Shown: positions 59,875 through 64,000 of the stretch, piece by piece
Layout of the letters: each line of letters opens with the position of its first letter
How positions within the stretch are numbered: the stretch's first letter is position 1
NCBI GenBank assembly: GCA_016716365.1
Contig: JADJWM010000017.1
Location: forward strand, 682,001-746,000
DNA: 64,000 nucleotides
Origin: Chloracidobacterium sp.
GTDB lineage: Bacteria > Acidobacteriota > Blastocatellia > Pyrinomonadales > Pyrinomonadaceae
Direction: 5' to 3'
Position numbers and translations under genes: made by a program
The notes under the pieces: generated by a model
What the model was told of the DNA's origin: nothing
The model's input: only the letters and a program-made list of their open reading frames with translations
The model's database searches: none

Positions 59875-60144
59875 ATGCCTCAGAGCCCAGACCGGACACA
59901 GAGGGAAGAGCTGCAGAACCTCTTGTCCAAGATCTGTGTGGACTGGGGCTTTTGCATTCCCCCCGAGCCTTTCGACGAGATCTCCAGCTGTCGAAGCATT
60001 ACTGCCGGCGAATTCGCGAACGCTGTTCTTAAAGCTGAAGGGATGAACCCAGATTATGAGAAGGAATGGTTCCGCAAACTCAAACGAAGATTCATTGAAG
60101 AATTTGAACAGGAATCTATTTCGTCGGAGGATCTTGAGCTTTGA
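59875..60144 (+). CDS. Small hypothetical protein
   Basis: The protein is about 89 residues. The second ATG at 59875 is favoured over 59869 because GCGGAG sits 8 bp before it. It is acidic and helical, with VDWGFCIPPEPFDEI and EFANAVLKAEGM, and has no signal peptide or known domain. The composition looks like a real protein. It lies between the thiolase gene and the acyl-CoA dehydrogenase promoter. Confidence 0.5.
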   Translation: MPQSPDRTQREELQNLLSKICVDWGFCIPPEPFDEISSCRSITAGEFANAVLKAEGMNPDYEKEWFRKLKRRFIEEFEQESISSEDLEL

Positions 60145-60170
60145 AGACGCTAGCATAATCTCAAAACCTC

Positions 60171-60200
60171 TTGACTGAATGAACATTCATTCAGTAGAAT
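60171..60200 (+). promoter_or_regulatory. Promoter with FadR(TetR)-like operator upstream of the acyl-CoA dehydrogenase gene
   Basis: -35 TTGACT (60171-60176) and -10 TAGAAT (60195-60200) are 18 bp apart. CTGAATGAACATTCATTCAG (60175-60194) fills the spacer and is identical over 20 bp to the operator at 52441-52460. AGGAG precedes the ATG at 60236. It is the second member of a small fatty-acid regulon in this window. Confidence 0.82.
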
Positions 60201-60235
60201 ATCTGAACGAAATCCACCCAGGAGCCTGAGAAAAA

Positions 60236-62017
60236 ATGGACGCGAAAATGGAAAAGGAATATATGAAAGGCGGCGAATTCTTGCTTGCCGACCAGACGAC
60301 GGCGGAGGTTTTTACGCCGGAGGATTTTACCGATGAGCATCGGATGATCGGGGATACTTGCCGCGAGTACATCGACAACGAGGTTGTACCGCAGCTCCCG
60401 GCTCTTGAGAACCACGCCTGGGAGGTCGCTCGCGATCTGCTAAAGAAAGCCGGTGATCTAGGACTTCTGGGAGCGAACATTCCCGAAGAATACGGCGGGA
60501 TGGCTCTGGACCAAACTTCGGGGTGCGTGATCGCAGAGATGGTGGGCCGTGGGAGTGGATTTGGATCGACCTACGGCGCCCAGACCTCGATCGGGCTGCT
60601 GCCGATACTTTATTGGGGGTCGGAAGAGCTCAAGAAAGAGTGGATCCCAAAGATCATTTCGGGCGAGGTCGTTTCGGCTTACTGTTTGACCGAATCGGGC
60701 TCGGGTTCGGACGCGTTGGGTGCGAAGTGCGTCGCCAAATTGAGCGAAGACGGGCAGCATTACATCCTGAACGGCGAGAAAATGTGGATCACTAACGGCG
60801 GGTTCGCTGATGTGTATCTGGTTTTCGCGAAGGTGGATGGTGAGAAGGAAAAGTTCTCGTGCTTCCTGGTGCCGCGTTCGGAAAATTGCCGGCCCGGGGC
60901 GGAAGAGCACAAGCTCGGGATCAAGTCTTCGTCGACGACGGCCGTGATCTTGTCGGACGCGAAAATTCCGGTCGGCAATCTGATCGGCAACGTCGGCGAC
61001 GGGGCGAAGATCGCTTTCAACGTGCTGAACGTGGGTCGATTTAAACTCGGTGCTTCGGTCACGGGCGGAGCGAAACTGGCCATTAAGGAATCGGTGCGTT
61101 ACGCAAACGAGCGTCATCAGTTCAACAAGCCGATCTCTTCATTCGGCGCGATCAAGCACAAGCTGGCCGAAATGGCGATCCGCACTTGGGTGGCGGAGTC
61201 GATCACTTACCGCACGGTGGGGATGATCGACGCGCTGATCGGCGATGGTGCGGACAACGAGAAGAAACTTCAGTCGATTGAGGAATACGCGGTCGAGTCG
61301 TCGATCAATAAGGTTGCTTGTTCCGAAGCGTTGGACTACGTCGTCGACGAGATGGTGCAGATCTACGGCGGCTACGGCTATTCGAAAGACTATCCGGCGG
61401 AGGGGGCATATCGCGATTCGCGCATCAACCGAATTTTCGAGGGGACGAACGAGATCAACCGAATGCTCATTCCGGGCCAGTTGATGAAGCGTGCAATGAA
61501 GGGCAAACTCCCGCTCATCCAGGCGGCAAAGGCCCTGCAGGACGAGATCCTCAACCCGCAGATGTCATTCGACGAAGACACCAGCCTGCTCGCGGCCGAG
61601 ATAAAACTGGCGAAGAACGCGAAGAAGATCGCACTGATGGTGCTCGGCACGGCGGCCCAGAAATACATGATGGGCCTCAGCGAGCAGCAGGAAGTCCTGA
61701 TCAACTGCGCCGACATCATCATGGACGCCTACCAGATGGAATCGGCCATCCTGCGTGCAAAGAAATTCGCCGATAAGAACGGTGAAGAAGCGGCCGGCCG
61801 CTACATCGATATGGCTTCGGTCTTTTGCAACGACGCCATCCAGCGGATCGATGCAAAGGCAAAGAACACCCTCGCCGCCATCGCCGAAGGCGACGAAGGC
61901 CGCACGTTGCTGGTCGCGTTGAAGCGGTTCACTAAGAACAATTCCCCGGTGAATACGATCGCGGCCCGGCAGCGGATCGCTGACACGATGATCGGGGCGA
62001 ATGCTTATGTTTATTAA
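60236..62017 (+). CDS. fadE: Acyl-CoA dehydrogenase (FadE-like)
   Basis: The 593-residue protein has the acyl-CoA dehydrogenase core: YCLTESGSGSDALG and WITNGGFADVYLVFAKV for FAD and substrate, QIYGGYGYSKDYPAE and FEGTNEINRML with the catalytic glutamate. The extra C-terminal helical region (about 420-593) is typical of the roughly 590-residue FadE class, as in Bacillus FadE. It performs the first oxidation of beta-oxidation. It has its own operator/promoter and a hairpin terminator downstream. Confidence 0.94.
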   Translation: MDAKMEKEYMKGGEFLLADQTTAEVFTPEDFTDEHRMIGDTCREYIDNEVVPQLPALENHAWEVARDLLKKAGDLGLLGANIPEEYGGMALDQTSGCVIAEMVGRGSGFGSTYGAQTSIGLLPILYWGSEELKKEWIPKIISGEVVSAYCLTESGSGSDALGAKCVAKLSEDGQHYILNGEKMWITNGGFADVYLVFAKVDGEKEKFSCFLVPRSENCRPGAEEHKLGIKSSSTTAVILSDAKIPVGNLIGNVGDGAKIAFNVLNVGRFKLGASVTGGAKLAIKESVRYANERHQFNKPISSFGAIKHKLAEMAIRTWVAESITYRTVGMIDALIGDGADNEKKLQSIEEYAVESSINKVACSEALDYVVDEMVQIYGGYGYSKDYPAEGAYRDSRINRIFEGTNEINRMLIPGQLMKRAMKGKLPLIQAAKALQDEILNPQMSFDEDTSLLAAEIKLAKNAKKIALMVLGTAAQKYMMGLSEQQEVLINCADIIMDAYQMESAILRAKKFADKNGEEAAGRYIDMASVFCNDAIQRIDAKAKNTLAAIAEGDEGRTLLVALKRFTKNNSPVNTIAARQRIADTMIGANAYVY

Positions 62018-62047
62018 TTGTCGATCGTTAAAGATCACGTATTGAGA

Positions 62048-62085
62048 CCAGGGCCCGGAGATCACTTCGGGCCTTGGCGTTTCTT
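62048..62085 (+). terminator. Probable terminator after the acyl-CoA dehydrogenase gene
   Basis: CCAGGGCCCG (62048-62057) pairs with CGGGCCTTGG (62068-62077) with one mismatch around a 10-base loop, followed by CGTTTCTT. The T-tract is short, so efficiency is uncertain. Confidence 0.55.
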
Positions 62086-62103
62086 GCGGTAATGTTGACG
62101 GGG

Positions 62104-62415
62104 ATGGCGGAATATCGTGTTGATAGGTGGCAGCGCGCGGAAGATCCTGACGCAGACGAATTGTCCCGGATACTGAGGAGTGAAGGCTACCACGTTTTCC
62201 AATGGTCCGACGGGGCGGGTGCGGTCTATTCCGATCACACACATGATGAAGACCAATCGCACTGGATAATTTCGGGACGGCTGGAATTGAAGTGTCGGGG
62301 ATTTGGTACCATCACATTGGAAGCGGGGGACCGCGACTTTATGCCGGCGGGCTTGATGCACTCGGCCCGCGTTTTGGGAACCGAACCGGTGGTCTATTTG
62401 ATCGGGTCGAAGTGA
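62104..62415 (+). CDS. Cupin-domain protein
   Basis: The ATG at 62104 (103 residues) matches the start of the fold. A longer frame from 62074 would begin with TTG inside the terminator region. It shows SDHTHDEDQSHWIISGRLEL and GDRDFMPAGLMHSARVLG, the two cupin motifs with metal-binding His residues. The function is unknown. It is followed by a DinB gene with a GTGA overlap. Confidence 0.72.
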   Translation: MAEYRVDRWQRAEDPDADELSRILRSEGYHVFQWSDGAGAVYSDHTHDEDQSHWIISGRLELKCRGFGTITLEAGDRDFMPAGLMHSARVLGTEPVVYLIGSK

Positions 62416-63002
62416 AGTTGAAGAACATTCCGCCTGCAATGACCGCCGGCGACGAAGGCGGCAAACATTCACGAGTTATGCAACTGCAGAAGTACGGGAT
62501 CGAACCTGCAGCGGGTTTTTCACCCGTGATCGGCTATTACTTGGCCGGCTTTGAATACAGTCGTGCGAAGACACTGGAAGTTTTGCAGGATCTTACTCCG
62601 GCGGAGATCGCGACACGGATCATACCGTCGATCCACTCGATCGGGGCCATAACGCTGCACCTGTGCGAATGCGAATATTACTGGATACAGTCCGTTGTCC
62701 GGGAACGCGAACTGACCGACGAGGAAAAGAAGTTCGCGCATATGTTCGATACGATGGAAAACGACGTCGACCGCGGATTCGACGCAGACTATCTTATCGG
62801 GAAAATTAATTCGATCTCAGAAATGACGCGAGCACAGTTAAGGAAAACGGACGACGCTGCCCTGGACCGATACTTTGCCAGCAGGTACGGCGACCGAGAT
62901 CAAGAATTCAGCCTTCGCGAGATTCTCCAGCGTCTGACGGATCACGAAGCGAACCACCGAGGGCAGATAGCGATGATAAAACGCGTGATTCGCGGGGGAT
63001 AG
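62412..63002 (+). CDS. DinB/YfiT-like protein
   Basis: The protein has a DinB four-helix bundle with SIGAITLHLCECEYYW and LTDHEANHRGQIAMIKR, which carry the metal-ligand histidines. The frame begins at 62292 inside the cupin gene. A GTG at 62412 that overlaps the cupin stop (GTGA) is the best start, with an ATG at 62439 as alternative. DinB proteins are often thiol-S-transferases; here the reaction is unknown. Confidence 0.72.
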   Translation: MKLKNIPPAMTAGDEGGKHSRVMQLQKYGIEPAAGFSPVIGYYLAGFEYSRAKTLEVLQDLTPAEIATRIIPSIHSIGAITLHLCECEYYWIQSVVRERELTDEEKKFAHMFDTMENDVDRGFDADYLIGKINSISEMTRAQLRKTDDAALDRYFASRYGDRDQEFSLREILQRLTDHEANHRGQIAMIKRVIRGG

Positions 63003-63005
63003 CGT

Positions 63006-64000
63006 ATGCGAAACGAACGAACACTGGGTGAATTAAGGAAAAGCAAGTATCAGGCTCGGAGCGTCAAGGATGAGATGCGCGCGAATCTGATCGCGAAGAT
63101 GCGGGCCGGGGAACGGCTCTTTCCGGGAATTTTGGGTTACGAGGACACGGTTATTCCTCAACTGATGAATGCCGTGCTTTCAAAGCACAACATCATTTTG
63201 CTTGGGCTTCGCGGGCAGGCGAAAAGCCGGATACTTCGCCAATTGACGGAACTGCTGGATGACGAGATCCCCATCATCGCCGGGTCGGAGATCAACGACG
63301 ACCCGTTTACGCCGTTGAGCGCCTACGGCCGCCAGCAGGTCGAACTTCACGGCGATGAAACGAAGATCGATTGGGTCACGCGAGCTAATCGGTTTGTCGA
63401 AAAGCTGGCCACGCCCGACGTAACCATCGCCGACATCATCGGCGATGTAGATCCGATAAAGGCTGCGAAAGGCGGGCACCTTCTTTCTGACGAGTTGACC
63501 ATCCATTTCGGCCTTTTGCCGCGTGCGAACCGCGGGATATTTGCGATCAACGAGTTGCCGGACCTTGCCGGAAAGATCCAGGTCGGCTTGTTCAACATCA
63601 TGCAGGAAGGCGACGTGCAGATAAAGGGCTATCCGGTCCGCCTGCCGTTGGACGTCGCAATCGTCTTCAGCGCGAATCCGGAAGATTACACGGCCCGCGG
63701 AAAGATCATCACGCCGCTCAAAGACCGCATCGGTGCCGAGATCCACACGCACTATCCCGCGAATGTGCAGCTAAGTTCGGCGATCACGCAGCAGGAAGCC
63801 TGGACCGGACGCGGGTTGGCGGTCGATGTTCCGGAATTTATCAGCGAGATCGTCGAACAGGTCGTGTTCGAGGCGCGTGATGACCAGAGGGTCGACAAGC
63901 GTTCGGGAGTTTCGCAGCGATTCTCGATAACCGCTTTGGAATCGATCATATCGAACGCTGAGAGGCGATCGATCGTGACAGGCGAGAAGGTCATCGTCCC
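63006..64000 (+). CDS. MoxR/Mg-chelatase-like AAA ATPase (3' end beyond window)
   Basis: An open frame starts at the ATG at 63006 and runs to the window end without a stop (331 codons visible). A Walker A variant GLRGQAKS, a Walker B region around RGIFAINELPDL and IQVGLFNIMQEGDVQI, and FSANPEDYTARGKIITPLKDRIG (sensor and arginine-finger part, split here for description) indicate a MoxR/ChlI-type AAA+ ATPase. Such ATPases usually act with a VWA protein, which would lie downstream. It is probably cytoplasmic. Confidence 0.85.
   Translation, partial: MRNERTLGELRKSKYQARSVKDEMRANLIAKMRAGERLFPGILGYEDTVIPQLMNAVLSKHNIILLGLRGQAKSRILRQLTELLDDEIPIIAGSEINDDPFTPLSAYGRQQVELHGDETKIDWVTRANRFVEKLATPDVTIADIIGDVDPIKAAKGGHLLSDELTIHFGLLPRANRGIFAINELPDLAGKIQVGLFNIMQEGDVQIKGYPVRLPLDVAIVFSANPEDYTARGKIITPLKDRIGAEIHTHYPANVQLSSAITQQEAWTGRGLAVDVPEFISEIVEQVVFEARDDQRVDKRSGVSQRFSITALESIISNAERRSIVTGEKVIV

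Overview
The window (about 58-60% GC by eye, dense short-spaced genes, many Sec-exported peptidases) looks like a chromosomal piece of an Acidobacteriota-type bacterium, possibly Blastocatellia/Pyrinomonadaceae. That placement rests on gene content and protein style only; no rRNA or tRNA gene is visible. No prophage, integrase, transposase or CRISPR array was seen.

Region 1 (1-15.1 kb, all minus strand) is a type VI secretion locus. Reading with transcription it holds a tail-anchored Pro/Ala-rich protein, three FHA-domain membrane proteins, a YkgJ-type Cys-cluster protein, then tssK, tssL, tssM, tagJ, tssA, tssB and the first 135 codons of tssC, which runs off the left edge. The three FHA proteins share one layout: cytoplasmic FHA, one membrane helix, periplasmic domain. 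Only the middle one keeps the catalytic glutamate of a lytic transglycosylase. The other two look like inactive relatives.

Region 2 (15.3-31.4 kb) is mixed. It carries a cystathionine beta-synthase-like enzyme, an S41 protease with a LolA-like partner, a 1229-residue ExeM/NucH-type secreted nuclease with Pro-Thr linkers, GDPD, a methyltransferase, a TlpA-like thioredoxin, ThiO, an isocitrate-dehydrogenase-type gene, an M50 protease with CBS domains, and an M24 aminopeptidase.

Region 3 (31.4-51.2 kb) holds queE-queC, an M16 peptidase, a flotillin/NfeD pair, a GxxExxY gene boxed by inverted repeats, an M14 carboxypeptidase whose 5' end is built from palindromic repeats, an OPT transporter, a lipoprotein, a PilZ protein, an S9 peptidase and small secreted proteins. 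Between 27.5 and 43.7 kb, six genes carry seven single-base indels, mostly in short C/G runs. This is more likely uncorrected sequencing error than gene decay.

Region 4 (51.4-64 kb, plus strand) is a fatty-acid beta-oxidation region: alcohol dehydrogenase, a FadN-type bifunctional enzyme, enoyl-CoA hydratase, thiolase and acyl-CoA dehydrogenase, with tag, ybaK, DinB, SRPBCC and lipoprotein genes in between. The same 20-bp near-palindrome lies between -35 and -10 elements upstream of both the fadN-type and the fadE-type gene. It resembles the known Bacillus FadR (TetR family) operator, so both units are probably co-repressed by one acyl-CoA-responsive regulator that is not in the window. The right edge cuts a MoxR/Mg-chelatase-like AAA ATPase gene.
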